From positions 558,001 to 622,000 of the forward strand of contig JAFCMP010000390.1 in NCBI GenBank assembly GCA_017506865.1: a stretch of DNA of 64,000 bases. Direction: 5' to 3'. The notes below the pieces were generated by a model, which saw only the letters and a list, made by a program, of their open reading frames with translations, had not been told where the DNA came from and did not search any database. Positions 12,601 to 26,100 of this stretch are shown in pieces. The DNA comes from Tribonema minus. Lineage: Eukaryota; Sar; Xanthophyceae; Tribonematales; Tribonemataceae. The first letter of the stretch is position 1. Every line of letters starts with the position of its first letter. The translations under genes and the position numbers were made by a program.

Positions 12601-15600
12601 GGTTTATAACATGTCGAAATGCACAAGTCTGCAACGTCCAAACCAGCATTTATATACAGCGCATGCCAGTGGGTACAGGCAAACACTGCAGAAACCAGCT
12701 GTGTAAGGCATTGGAGCAATGCTTTACTGCAGTCTGGTTGCTAGCCTTTAGGCGTGACATGCACATGTGCCTCATGGTGATGATGTTGCTGTATCTCTGA
12801 ACGCTTGGTGCCATTTGTCCAGTGGTGGCTGCAAATGTTGGGCAGACCACTGTGGGTACAGACTGGGGTGTGACACACGTAGTGACACTATGCATAGCAC
12901 TGTTTGCTGACAATGGCGACGGCTATACATGCTGGATACAATGTCTGTGCCAGCAGACAACATGTGGCGTAGCCTCCACAAATGCCACCAGTCCAACAAT
13001 GCAACGCTCAGACATTGACAGGCGATCAAGGCTCTAAATCCATTGTTGAGCGTGCTGCCATTTGTGAAGAATGGCATGTTATCATGCCTGACCCCCTGTC
13101 TGCATCAGTAATGTTACTGGCTCTTGTACCGAAACAGTATGAGCAGGCCTCTTTTGCAACGGCTGACAGATTACTGCATCACTGTTCTGCATGCCGTATT
13201 GAGGTTTCTTGCGGTTCGCTGTTGCTTAAGTGTCATTCCTGAGCCGTTTTAGGGCGTGTGCACCCACTGCATGTGGCTGCATGCATGCAGCTGACTTGAT
13301 GTCAGCGCCTGCTCTGCATGCACGGAGGGCCAAGTGCCTAGGTCATTGAGCTGGCCATCAATCGTGTTCATGACTTGCATCAGCATAGAAGAGTGCTGGC
13401 AGCTGCCTGAGCCTGCTTCTTGAGAGCGTTAATGCACTCGTGTACACCCCGCATCTCAGGCGCTGTCAGCAGTGCTACATGCATCTGTCAGTGCTGTTGA
13501 CACATTGAGCCTTCTGCATGTGGCTTTGTTTGACACACCTCACCGGGTTTCATAGGTCAGGCACTTGTGTTCGTCTTGCACCGCATGCAGGCTGCTGAAG
13601 CCGAAACAGCCACAGAAGCGTCTGCTGCGGAGGCCAGGGCTGCGCTCAATGCGTGTGTGGAATCCGTTCAAACAGCCTGCGCCAAGCTGCAACGCAAGGT
13701 AATTGTACTCATCGGCCATTCTCAATGCCCTTGGACAGCAGGCCATCAACTATGTCCTTTGGCATACAGGTACACAGGAAGCTATTTAGAGAGAGCGGCA
13801 GTTGATACTGCGTCGCTCCCTTCAATGTCCTCATTAGTATCATCAATGCCACAGTTGAATTGGTGTGACCATTATGTAGGCTGCCCGAGTCCTGGCTACC
13901 ATGCAGTATGTAAATGCCTCATTTTCGACATGTGTCTGGCAACAAACTGTGCGCCACTGGCTCAATCGCATTAATTTATGGCAGAAGTTGGATACACATG
14001 TCAACTGCCATGGATAGCTTTGACGCAGGTCAGGCAAGCACCCCCACATTGCTTCTGCAGTGGGCTCGACCCATGGTGTGTGTCATGTCCCATCTGTCAC
14101 TGGAGCTTTGCATACACCAGTACTCGTCCAGACCCGAGCGAAACTCACAGCCAGGGCCAGCCCTGATTGCCGATGTGCATGACTTGTGCGTTGCTGGACA
14201 GCGTCCCACACGACTGGCACCATCAGCTTGCAGGAGATGAGCGGCGCCACGCCAGAGCATGAGCCGCGTCAACAGCGACGGAGTGTAATCACGTTTGGCG
14301 CAATGCGCCGCAATCGTTCCACGCCACCTGTCGTCACCGCAGCGTACTTGACGTACCGTGTCGCTTCACAGGTCACAAACGCCGCCGCAGGCGGCGTGCC
14401 GATCCTTGAGTTCGGCCCGGACGCGGCGGCGGTGCTCCGCGATGCGCTGCGGCAGTGGGGGGCGGAGGCGGCAAGCCTGGTGCTGCCTGCAGACGATGCG
14501 GACGGCGGCGCTTTCAAGAGTACGTCCAGCGCGCTAACGGAGCCTCTATCGGTGCGTGCAACGGGCCTCGTCCCTGCGCCAAATTGCCGTGTACCCCTAT
14601 CAGCTTAGCGCTACAAGCAGGCATTGTCATCACAAAACTACCGATAATGGTGATATATGATGTGTTGCGAGGTGGCAAGCGGGTGTGACGTGCTCTGAGC
14701 GCTGAGGCGCCTCATGACTGATCATCACCATCAGAGCGCTGCGCAGCGGCGCGTCACCTGCTGGCACCGCCGGCTTGCAGGCGCGCACTCCTCGCCCCGC
14801 CAGTCACTGCAGCCCTGCCGCCGTTTCCATAGAAGCGCCTCGCAACACCTACAGTAGTCAACTTTTGCGATGCGCACTCAAGTCAATCACTGCACTGCCC
14901 TCGCACACCAGGACGAGCCGGCGCCGGAGCGCTCGCCGGAGGAGCAGTGGAGGCTGCGTCTCGAGACGCGCTTGGGGGCCGTGCTGGGGCCCGCATTTGA
15001 GCTGCACCTGCTGCAGCTGCGGGAGCTGTTTGAGGACCGCTTTGGTGAGGACACGCACTGCACCTGCGTCGCTTTCTGTGACGCTTCGTGAAGCATCTTG
15101 ACAAGCGGACTCTCATCTTGGACAGCGTTGAGTGAGGTGGCTGATGCCGTCCCCTGACGGAGGTGCGCTGTCCGGCGCGACAACATCACCGGCAATGTTA
15201 TGATCCGCTGTCGTCTTGAGATGCGGGCCATACAGGTAGCCTGGTATGCATGTATGCACATGACTCCAACTCCCTCTATTGTGCTTCTCACATGCCTCTG
15301 GGGTGTTTGACACGTATATCCCGCGCATTGGCTGAAATACCACATGCACTGTGTAGCATCATGGCGTCACCATCTCGCGACGGGGGCTACGAATTTGTGG
15401 TTTGGGTGCAGTACTCGGGCTTGCAAGTGTGCCCCCTTGTGTCCGGCATTGACATCAGGGCGTGCCACCTGTGTTGATCGTACTGGTCTCATGTGCTCAA
15501 TGACACTTTCTTGCGCTGCCACTGCTGCCGCTAGGCGCACTTTGGTTTCCCCGTGCCCGCCAGCGCCTGCAATTTCACAGGCTCGCTTTACAGAACCCTG

Positions 15601-16370
15601 CCCTCACAGCAGTACTCCTGCCCCCCCCCCCTCGACACAGATGCCAAGTTCTCCCCGCTGGACAGGGAAGTGCCGGACTTTGCCGCCCAGGCGGAGGCCA
15701 TGGTGCGCGACGCGGAGGCGGGATTCGGCGCCGCCGCCGCTGCTGCCGCGCCGCCGCCGCTGGCGCCGCGCTGGTACCCGCTGGCGGCAGCGGAGGCTGT
15801 GCAGCTGCGGCGGTCGCTGGACGACAGAGTGGCGGACAGGCTGGCGGAAGGGGGGGCGGTGGTGGAGGGGGAGGGGGAGGAGGAGGGGGGGGAGGCGGCG
15901 GCAGCAGCGGCGCGGCCGCCGCGGTGGAAGGTGCTGCTGGTCCGCGGCCTCGCCCTGGGGCTTAACTACTTCCAGGTGCGCGTTTGCGCTTTCTTGACTG
16001 AGCGATGCTTGATGAAGTTAGGTGCCCAGACACTGGAAGCCTCGAGTTGGTGCTGCGTGGGCCTGCGGGAACGCTGCCCGGTGCAGCGATCTGTGCGCCG
16101 CGGTGACGTGTGCATGCCTCTACCCAGTGCACAATCTGCGGCGCTGCTTTATAGCAGGGCCTTCGCGCCTGCCGTCTGCAGCAAGTACAGCGCCGCGCTC
16201 CAACAAGCACCCTGCACGCCGCGCGCGGCAGGGTCTGTGCTGCTGCTGCCAATTGACTCCATTGTACCTATGCAAACGCGTGCGCGCTGCAGGCGACGCA
16301 AGCCATGCGAACGGCGCGAAAGGAGAGCGAGCGGCGTGAGCAGAGGATGCCACGGTACCCCCTGTTTTGA
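9666..16370 (+). CDS. GB1/RHD3-type large GTPase (atlastin/Sey1/GBP superfamily) with signal peptide
   Basis: Nine exons: 9666-10155, 10415-10531, 10952-11030, 11404-12075, 13591-13698, 14372-14551, 14912-15044, 15581-15975 and 16293-16370, about 750 residues. All junctions agree in phase. Residues 1-27 are an Arg-led hydrophobic signal sequence ending in AHA. GTPase motifs follow in order: P-loop GCQGSGKSSLLN, switch RRTTMGCW, G3 DMEGMEGRDRG, then VIINLWAHDVERGG and the RD motif of this superfamily (VLVALRDVEDS). After that comes PHGRHRRAAF and an alanine-rich helical region. The protein ends MPRYPLF. Relatives fuse ER tubules or act in membrane defence. I see only a weak hydrophobic stretch near the C-terminus (WKVLLVRGLALGLNYF) and no clear Sey1-type hairpin. 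Intron 3 (11031-11403) has a GC donor. Exon 4 needs one extra base in a nine-G run (11977-11985) to stay open, otherwise it stops at 12022. Reading past the donor at 12076 is also possible. Confidence 0.8.
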
Positions 16371-18284
16371 GGGCGTGGTGAAGGCCGTCGTACGCGTCAC
16401 CAGTGGCCGCCCCGTCTGTAGGATCAGCCACATGGCAGCCGAATGCATGTGGACGGCAGGCGCATGCGCCGTCTAAGCACGGTGTCAAGCAGCCTCCAAT
16501 GTATACTTGCGTGAACTTGAGAATTCGGGCTGGGACCTTACACTTGTGTGTGTTTTTCCCTGCCTGGCGGCTATGCATCGTAGAAGTAAACATTTCCAGT
16601 CTTGTGAGGGCATGGACTGCATCATCTGTGAAGCAGTGCTCAGTCTGCATACTCCAATCAGCGTGTTGACAATTCAAGCTATTGCACGCTGCACGGAGTG
16701 ATGCTTATAATAGTGCCGCAGCACCATTGTGACAGAAGCAACTTACAGTGAGGTTTTGACCACACCCAAGTAACCCAGCCCTGCAAATGTCAGGCCTGTG
16801 CTGCTGTAGGGCGAGCAAATTGCAGTTTGCGGCAGCAATTCAAGCAAGACGCAAGACGGAACTGCAGCAGCCACGTGTAGTCTGTAGATGCACTGCCATT
16901 GCATTCTAGTTGCGGCAGAGAATCATGGCGGTATCCTGAATCTGTAGCGCCTTTCCTTTGCGCTTGGGGGTTTGCGCAACATGATGTCCATGCTTCCGTT
17001 GGTCTTCTTTCTTTTTCTGGGTGTAGCTGCAGCTTGTAGGAAGTGTAATACTCTGTAGCATCAGCTCTGTGTACGCTGAGTCATAAAGCCGACCATCGCC
17101 GTAGCGGTAAAGTAAAGCTATCACTGAAGCCGGTGCTGGGCCTTGGCGGACTGGTAAGGGGGGTTCTAACAGCGGTGGCACAGTTCACACCCAGGAGACT
17201 GCCTGCAGAGAGGGAGAGCAGGGGGCAGTCACAGAAAATTGTCAGTGTCGGATACATGTTTGCATATGGCTGGCAGCCAACAGGCACTGTGGCAACGGTT
17301 ACCTTGCGGTTGCCTGATCGACTAGTTGCGTGTACATGCACATGTCACACAGCCACGTGTATAGTGAAACGCTCGATGCCATACACTACGCTGAGGCATG
17401 AGCTTTAAAGCACGCAGCACGCAACTTGCTGGTCACATTGAATGGCAGGCAGCGATGCACACACGTACCCGGAGCAACGATGGATTGGCGGCGGCAACAC
17501 TGGCTCGAGACGTAATGCAGCGCGGTTGCAGCGACGATGATGGATGGTCCCCACGTGATTACTCCAATGGCTGCAGATCAGGAGCACACACACACGCACA
17601 CACGGAATACATCAGTGCCTTGCTAACATGATTTCAAGCATGCAGAGAGGCGGTGCATCTCCGCGCTTGCCTGAGGCGACATGTCACTTCCACATGAGGC
17701 GACATGTCACTTCAACAATTCACTCCATATCGCTTTGCTGACTTTCAGCATCGTAAGACTCTGCCACGTCATCTCGCAACACAATCAGGTTAAGATGCGT
17801 TCAGGTGTGGAGAGGCCGCTGCCAATCACGCGCCTGCCAGAATGTAAGCAGCTGCTGCTGACAGCATCTGATGGTCAGGCCGTATGTGGACGTGCAGGAG
17901 TCGGGGTATGATGCAAGCACAAAGCATACTGTCGGGACGTAAGGTCTGCTTACCTCATGGTGCTTGCTTGGTGTGGTGTCCAAACACAGTCTGTGAGCGT
18001 GGAAGTGGCAGCAGTTGGCAGGCGGTCAGCAATGCTGTTGATGTGCTCTCAATGCGCGAGCCGGCATAGTCGATGCGAGAGCAGGCATAGTCGATGTGAG
18101 ACCGGACAGTGCAGATAGTTCTTGTTGGTGGTTTGGGAGACTATATCGACCAACACAAGCGGCCCGAGTGGCTTGTACCTACGCACCCCAAATTCTTATG
18201 CATGTGAGTATGCCGCAGCACCGCTATGCGCTGCGTTTGAAAATCACCAGTCAACTGTCGCCAACGCACTCTGCATCGACTTAC
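16371..18284. other. Intergenic stretch with one possible phosphatase 3' exon
   Basis: There is no strong gene between the GTPase stop and the last certain exon of the phosphatase. On the minus strand 17052 down to 16906 is an open segment with an acceptor, phase 0 and a Lys-rich tail (SYTQKKKEDQRKHGHHV) ending in a stop; it could be the terminal exon of the dual-specificity phosphatase. A direct repeat of about 20 bp (GAGGCGACATGTCACTTC) occurs twice near 17669-17716. Confidence 0.3.
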
Positions 18285-19850
18285 AGCGGCGTCTGCGTGC
18301 AATTTCGGCGAGCACCTGCGCTGCTTGCGAGAAGGCTCGTCGAACCAGCAGAGCTCATCGGGCAGCTGCTTGCCCGCGCGCGCGTGCGAGAGACACGACA
18401 GCGGCGGTCTGCTGACGCTGAAGCTGGCGCGGCGCCGCGGGTCCGCCGTGATGTCTTCTTTCTGCGTCCCAGCAAACGGCACAGGCAGCAAGGCATGCGT
18501 GCAGTGCTTGTAAGCGCAGGCCCAGAGGGGCGTAGTCATGTGCGCACGGCAGCATGCATACGCTTACACTGCAGCAGGTTGCTGATTTTCTGGGGGCCTG
18601 GCAGATGCAAGAGGCCAGGCTCACAAGCATTGCACTGCTCGCCGGGTGTTAAGGTTTGCTCTTGAACATTGCAGCATGCCTGTGTAGGAACTCACATCTC
18701 TTGGTGATGGCAGCCACGTGCTGGGCAACTGGCAGTTGCTCGCACCAAACGCGCGCAGTTGCCTCTCAAAGCCCTGCAAGGCGTGGCAATGCGCAGTGGT
18801 GTGCAGTACATCGTCAGCGTGCACATGGTTTTTTGTGCGTGATGTTACAATTCAGTGCAGAACGACATGAGGCAGGCGCTTGCCGTCGGGCAATGCAAGG
18901 CTGCGGCATTCAAATGACGGCATTGCATGGCCCTGTCGTTGCTCGCCTCCACTTGACGCACTGTCGGCGATGCAGTCGCAGGCGCAGGTCACGCCACCGA
19001 GCGACGCGCAATCGCGCGCGCGGCACTCACAATGTTGATCTTGACGGCGGGCCGCTGCGCGCGCAGCTGCTCCACGGCGTCGTCGTACGACCGCCCGTGC
19101 TTCGCCATGAGGAAGCCCACGGCTATCGCGGCGCTCCTGCTGCGGCCCGCCCAGCAGTTGACGAGGACGCGCCCCTCCGCCCTGAGCACTGCCGCAATGA
19201 GCTCGTTCGTCTGCGCGACGACGGCGAGGACGTCCGCGCCCTCCCTGTCGCGCAGCGCAAAGTTGCAGTACTGCACGCCCGTGTACATGTCGACGGCCTT
19301 GCCGGAGGCGTTGATGATGTGCGTGATGCCCTTGGCCTGGAGCCCCTCCAGGTTGAACGCCGCGTCGATGCTGCCGAAGTACACCTTGCCGGGCAGGACG
19401 GCGGCGAGGGCATCGTCCTGCGGCGGGTGAGAGTGTTCATGCAGACGGCAAGTGAGGTGCACTGCTGATGGTGTGTGTGAAGGAAGTGCAAGGCGCAAAA
19501 TGTATACGGATGCCCGCAATGCACTGTGTGGTGTGCCGGAGTCGCAATGTCACAACATCGTGTGCTTATGCCCGCATATGCGCGACTTTGAATGAGCTGT
19601 GCGATATTCAAGTACGCATATGTCAGCAGCTGCAGGGGAGCACCTGCATTTGCTGGTACCATGCGGGTTTTGCTGCCTGGCTGGCATTACAAGCGAAGCC
19701 GTCGTGGAGGCTGCAGTCTACGGCTTTCTGCGCGCATGAATGGGCTGCTGCACAGATGTCACAGTTGCAAGTCGTAGCACCGCGCAATTGCCTGCACCTC
19801 ACCTTGCCTAAGGATGCATCTACGCTGAGATTAGGTCTTTTCAACCCCAT
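18285..19850 (-). CDS. Dual-specificity protein phosphatase (cysteine-based), 3' end uncertain
   Basis: Minus-strand gene with start ATG at 19850. Exons 19803-19850, 19031-19417 and 18285-18461 all join in phase 0 through good donors (GTGAGG, GTGAGT, GTAAGT); at least one further exon must hold the stop, possibly 16906-17052. The catalytic domain starts at KVYFGSIDAAFNLEGL and continues through THIINAS. A candidate general-acid Asp is at about residue 73. The signature NCWAGRSRS has its nucleophile at Cys104 and Arg at the CX5R position. The usual His before the Cys is Asn here. Exon 3 adds a charged tail (ADPRRRASFSVSRPP, then DELCWFDEPSRKQ) outside the conserved domain. Relatives dephosphorylate Tyr/Ser/Thr, often on MAP kinases; the substrate is unknown. 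It is divergent from the SET-domain gene, 274 bp away. Confidence 0.75.
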
Positions 19851-20124
19851 AGTTTCGTGTCGCTCCTGCGTGCTCGGCGTCCTCTCTGAGGTCTGCTCTG
19901 CTGCACCCAGCTTCACTGGCGCCAAACCCTCGACTCAACTTTTTTTTATGCAGCGCACGGGCAGTTACGGCTGTTGGCGCCAACCCAAATCAAACCTCCT
20001 CGGGAGACCTGCGAGCTGCGCGTGAGAAACTCCCCCGAGCTGCGTCCGTTTTTTATTTACCCCCCAGAGGACGGGTTGCAGTTGGTACTTGAAGTTCATA
20101 GGAAAAAAAATAAATTTAGGTGTG
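19851..20124. promoter_or_regulatory. Shared upstream region of phosphatase and SET-domain genes
   Basis: This 274-bp interval lies between two start codons on opposite strands. It contains T-rich and A-rich patches (a run of T near 19940, TTTTTTATTT near 20050 and an A8 run near 20103), which stand out from the GC-rich surroundings. A bidirectional promoter is likely from position; no specific element is recognised. Confidence 0.4.
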
Positions 20125-23100
20125 ATGGCCACTGTGCTAAGCCTTCTGTCAGCTCTGGTGGCGCCAGATCTGGGGGAATCAGCATGGCTGCAGCATCCGT
20201 CAATAGCGGAGGCGCTAGCCAGGAGGCTTGGTCGCCTTTTCATCACCCACATTCAGGCGATTGCAGCTGCATTGCAGGACCAGGCAGTAGCAGCACCAAC
20301 AGCAAGAGAAGCGGCAGCAGTGCAAGGCTGTGATCTTCAGCCTCCGCTGCTGTCACATTTGCGCGAGGCCAGGAGCTCCTCGCTCGGGAGACACACTCTT
20401 GCTGCCAGGGCCGTGACACCTGGCACACATGTGCTCAGGGAGGAACCGGCAGCCTGCGCACTGCATCTGAAACATTCAGCAACACGATGCTGTCACTGCA
20501 TGCGCTCACTACCAGTGACAAGCGCCTCAGCGCTCCGCCAACGCTATCGTTGCTGTGGCCAGCGCTGCGAACACGCTCGTGCAGCGTCACTGGCACTCGA
20601 ACGTACGACATCGGTGGGACTCTTGCCAGCTGACGTGCGTGCCGCTGCAATGCTGTGGCGTCGCAGCAGCAGCGCCGCCAACACCAACAGTTCCAGTGTG
20701 AGCGCTAGGCATGATGCCTCTGAAGCACGAGAGGGATGCAGCCGCGGAGGTGCGCTTTACTTGCTGCAGGCACACTGGGACGTGCCGTGGGGCGAGGCTG
20801 TCAGGATGGCCACCTGCGCGGCGCTTGCCGCTGTGCTGATGCTACGCGCTGATGGCGGCACACACCACTTCAGTGAAGAAGATGTGAGTGGGTGCAGCAT
20901 GCTTGCGTGCTCTTTGGACGCACCACTCCAGGTCCAGTAACGAGTCGGCTAAGTCGAGCGATGACTGCGGTGTGCGGTGGGGCTAGTAGCAAGAGAGGCG
21001 TTGGCGGGCTCTGATTCAGTCTCCACTGCGCACTCTGCGATGCTAGCTTTGCAGGACGCTTGCCAATTGTTGCAACTGGGCAGCTTTGAGCGCATGGCAG
21101 CATTGACCCCAGACGGTTCAGCAAATTCCTGCACAAAGCAGGACAAACGTGTGCTGATACTTCAAACTTCTTGCGATGTCGAACAGCATTTACCAGTAGT
21201 ATGCTTACATGTGTGCAACATCAAGCCTCCTCGCTGCCACCATCTGTAAGCTCCTTGTTTATCATTGCACGCACAGATTGTCACTGTGCAGAGCAGAGAC
21301 ACAACTGCGATAGTCTACGCAGACTAGCATATGCAATGAGAGCAAATCTGTGCATCGCCACCGCTACCAGTGCATGCTGTTTACTCTGCAGAGTGCACGG
21401 CAGATACACTCCTTTCATCAGATGATCAGATGCAACATGAGCTATCGGCAACGACGGCACTAGCTACGTGCGGCAGCATGCCGCATGGACCCGTGCATGA
21501 CAATCATGGCTGCAACGCTGGTGACTTGTGTGATGAGCAAACATACACGACGCATGGTGGACGCTGTGCTGACCATTGCCGCTGGTGATATGCCAGATAA
21601 CGGCACTCGTACATCACACGCGCAGGCCACGGATGGCATGCTCAGGCCAGCAAACTCAAATGGGGCAGCTGCGCGACGATACCACTCACCGCCGCCGTGA
21701 TGTGCTGATCATACTTAGTGGCGTTGACGTGCGCCTGTTGCTTCTGCCGCGTGCAGGCGGGCCAAGCGGCAGTTGGCGTGCTGCACGCCTACAACCGCGT
21801 GCTGTACAACAGCTTCACCATATCGGCAGTCGCTGACACCACTGAGGTCGGTGCTGGCAGTCCGCAAATCCATCATGGCTCTATCAGGCAATGCAGCTGT
21901 GACTTTTGAGTGCATTAGCTCTGAATTGCACACCATGATCATATTTTCACAATGATAATGACTTCCATGCTGTTGGTGAGCGGCTCTGCACAAGGTGTAA
22001 TCAGACTCAGTGCAGCTTTGACACAACTACTTCGAAGTACGATTCATGCGCAGTAGACCAGTCTTACCTCTCCCAGTAGAAATGAAGTACCTGTTTTTGG
22101 TCAATCTCGCATCTCACTGCGTCATGTGCATGGTGTTAGGTACATGCAGTATGGCATTCAGGCACCATGCTCAAAACGAGCACCTGCTGCGAGCTTTGAT
22201 CAGTGCAGTGTGGCACCGACGCTGGGCACTGTATATTACGAGCGTAAGCGCAATGCTTGCGCAACAACCATACCTGAGCCGCCATAATCAAAAGGATGCC
22301 GACAACCCTGTCTTGTTGCAATCTTTCATCTCCATGCAGCAAATTGTACCTGACCTACTCTATCATTGATCGCCTGCGCTGCAGGCTGCGTCTGCATTCG
22401 TCGACGTGGAGCACGTCAAACTCGGAGTGGTTGTGTACCTTCACGGCGCTGCGATGAACCACAGCTGCCGCCCCACCGCCGCGGTTCACTTCGAGGGCAC
22501 GACGCTGGTGGTGACCGCCACTCAGGCCATCGCCGAAGGCGACCCTGTTACGGTATGTATGGCAAGCCTTGGAAGGTGCTGGGTAAGCATCTCAGAAGTT
22601 CATGGTGCATTGCTCTGAAGTACAATACGTACAAAAATGGCAGCAGAACCTCGCGCATACATGGCAGTGGAAGACATATACAGGGCGGATGGTGCAGCTG
22701 AGCCATCTGCTTGCTTGTTAGTCCACCTGTGCGCACTGCAACTGCCAGCAATGCGCATATAACCGCTGTAACTGCCATTGTGCTTCAATGCTACTCAGTG
22801 TCACGGTGCAGCGCCGTGCATCAGGCGGAGGAAGGCCAGCGCAGAGTGCCAACTATTATCATTGCCATGCACAGTTTCGCAATACCATTCATGCTGCCAT
22901 CTTCAGGCTGCCTCTGAATGCACAGCCCTGCTGCCTGGCTCCGTAACGCTACTGACCACGCTGCGTCACGTTACTCATTATATCGTACGCAGATAAGCTA
23001 TGGCCCCCTGGCATGGCGTGACCCGCTGGACCGGCGGAGAGCGCACCTGCTGCGGCGCTACTGCTTCGTGTGCTGCTGCGTAGCGTGCATTGAGGAAGAG

Positions 23101-26100
23101 ATGGCAGCGCTCAAGCCGCTCACCGACGCCTCGAGCAGTGGCCAATCAGGAGAGGCGAGCCAGTTGCGCTGCGGCAGGTGCAGTGGCCTGGCATGCCACT
23201 TAACAATGCCTTTGTCGTCCCGTGAAGTGCACTTTTGAAGTCATGTCCTGCGCGCTGAAGCGCCATTAACACATTGGTGCCTCGTGTCAACAGATCTGTA
23301 CAGCGGACTAGGCAGCCAACAACAGCTCTGCCCCTGCCACTGTCATTGCGGGGCTGCGCCCAGCCCTATGCTCTGCCTGGGTATTGCACTGGTTGCTGAG
23401 GGGTTAACAAGCGGCCTGCTTGAAGCCTTGCTTTGGTCATGTAGTAACTTTCCGAAGCCCACGCACTCAGCTGTAGAGTGCTCATCACCCGGCCCTGCTG
23501 TTTTCCTCTCTATGCGCTACTCATGCTGGCGCTCATGCTCTCCTGCTCTCCGCGCACCAGGACCGGGTGCAGTGGCGAACTCTTCTGGACATCGCCCTCT
23601 GCCGGTGCCACGGAAAACAGGTCAGCAGGAGGCCCGTGGCCATGTACTCTCTCTACTAGTTGAGCACAACCGTTGTCGTCCATGACGACTACTGAGGGGC
23701 GCGCGGTCATGCATGCTTGTTGCCGATACCTGTGAGGCCTTGCATGGCAGCACGGCGCGTGACCGATCGCGCAGCCGCAGCGCATCTGCGCTCACCCTTG
23801 CGAATTGCGCTATGAGGCGTGCTTGCGCGCTGCGCGCTCAACAGCGCTCGGCATCCTGCGCGCCACTCAGCCCACAGCACAGCAGTCACCCTTGTACTAA
23901 TCCTCACCCAAACCCTGCCCCTAAACCTAAACATGACCCTAGCCCTAACCCTAACCCCAATCCTGACCCTAACCCTAATCCTCATCCTCACCCTACCCCC
24001 CCCCCCCCCCCCCCCCCCCTGCCATGCCCCCCCGCCTCAGCAGGCCGCGCGTGCTGCGTTGCGGCGTCTGTAGCCACAGCATTACGCCCGCCGCGTCGCG
24101 AGCACTGCTGGTGGCCGCCGGTGAGCAGCAGGCGGCGTTTAAAGTGGCGGCAGCGCGCGGGCACGTCGAAGACCTGCGGCGCGTGCTCGCATGGCGGCAG
24201 CGCTCGTCGGCGCCTGGCGCGCTCGCCGTGGCGGAGACGCACGATGCTCTGGCGAGGCAAGTCGTGGTGATCGCGTGTGTCAGCAGAAGGGGCTGTGATG
24301 TACGCCACCTAGAATAATTGAAGTGGTCGTGGTCAAGAAGCGCTCCTGCTCTGTGTGGGGCGCTGAATTCAAGAGTGTGCTCTGATGACGGTTCAGATGT
24401 CAGCAGCGTCTGCGTAGTCTAGGATGCTGGCATTTTTGCACTTCAAAAGGTGTTTGTCTCACGCTGCCAGTAGCGCTGCGGTGCAATTGATGTTGAGGCG
24501 GAGATCACTTCACTGCTGAGGTGGATTGCATGTGCTGTTTGTGCACACAGGCACGCAGAGTCAGTTGGTTGACTGAGCACTGTGAGCAGTGAACCAAATG
24601 CATGCAGAACTGCAACTGCTGCGCATCAGCTGTTGATCGCGTTTGTTTGTTTAATACTGGTTGCAGCTGATGGCATTGTGCGCTGTCTTGGTAGCAAATG
24701 CTTGTCCCTTTGTTGAACCCATGTGCGGGGCGCTTGTGGGTGAGGGGGACCCATGTGTCGAACTTGTGTGATTCTCACTGTCAAGAGACTCACAGCGCAA
24801 CATATGGTACAGAGTGCAGCGCATCTGAATGGTCTTGCTCCTGGCAACTGCCATTGTTGATCTTGAAACAATCAACACGATGCTTGTCATCAACTGCCAG
24901 GCATGATGCACGTTTGTTTAGTTAGAATGCTCATGAAAAGCGTGCTGAGTGCATACTGTCTCATCTTACGCCACATTGTAACAATGCGCGCCGCCGGCTG
25001 CCCACTGTGACAGAGCACTGGCAGAGCACGACCAGTTCGACGAAGCCGCCATGCACTGCGAGCAGAGCATCACCATCCTGACCACACGCCAAGGCGGCGG
25101 CCTCAGCGCAGAGCTGGGCCGCGAGCACCTGAAGTGCGCTGGCCTTTACATGGCGGTGAGCGCTGTGACGCGTGGCATGGGGACACCTATGCACACCCTG
25201 CGCATGTGTGTGTGTGTGTGTGAGTATGTCTGTGTGTGTGTGTGTGTGTGTATGTACGAGTCGTTGCATTGAGCCCTGGGGGGGAATGCTGCACATCGGT
25301 CATGCAGCCCCGCGCATTGCACCACCTGTGTGAGAAACATCCATTCGGCACTGACAACTGGGGGTTGGCGTGATACACTTCTGCATTTGATGTAGGCTGA
25401 GGGGTGGGGGGCGGGTGAGGGGCGGTGACCACACAGCCCACATCCGTTGACATGACCGGTGTGAGTGTCCAATAGCTATCATGAGTTGGAGGGCGATGAT
25501 GTCGGCAGCTGAGTACTTGACGGCTCTGTCAATGCAAATCCAGCTGCATTGGTGCGGGCTCAGGTCTGCATCCCTGGCAATCCGCAACGGCCTCAATGAG
25601 AGCGCCATACGACTTCACACTTACTGTGGCACGGCCTCCAGGGCAATCATGAACCTGCTGACGTTACGCAAGCTCGCAAGCCTCCAGATGATATTGTGGT
25701 GGCATTGATCACGCTCTCAATGCCATTCGGCCGCGGTGCTGCCGGGCCGCGTCTCCAGATGATATTTGCAGTGATGTTGATCACGCGCTCTCAATGCCAT
25801 TCGGCCTGAGCGGTGCTGCCGGGCCGCGTGAGGCGGTGCCGACACGCCAGTGCCCTCTTGGAATTTTTGTACAGGTACGCACGTGGTCGCATGGCTGCCA
25901 GTTGCAAATGCTACAGTACACTGCGCTGCGGTGCGAGCTTGTCGATGCACGAGCGGCCCACCAGCAGCTGACCGACCTGCCATCGTCATATGCAATCCTC
26001 AGGCACAAAGACGGAGCGAGACTGAACTGCATGCTGCTCAGGCCGTGGTGAGTGACACTAACTGTTAACAGTAGTGTGTACAAATGAGCACTTGATTATG

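Noticed and set aside
23880..24019. Chromosome end or assembly join at the telomere-like tract
   Set aside because: The repeats are degenerate, and the SMYD gene continues in phase on both sides, so it is an internal intronic tract.
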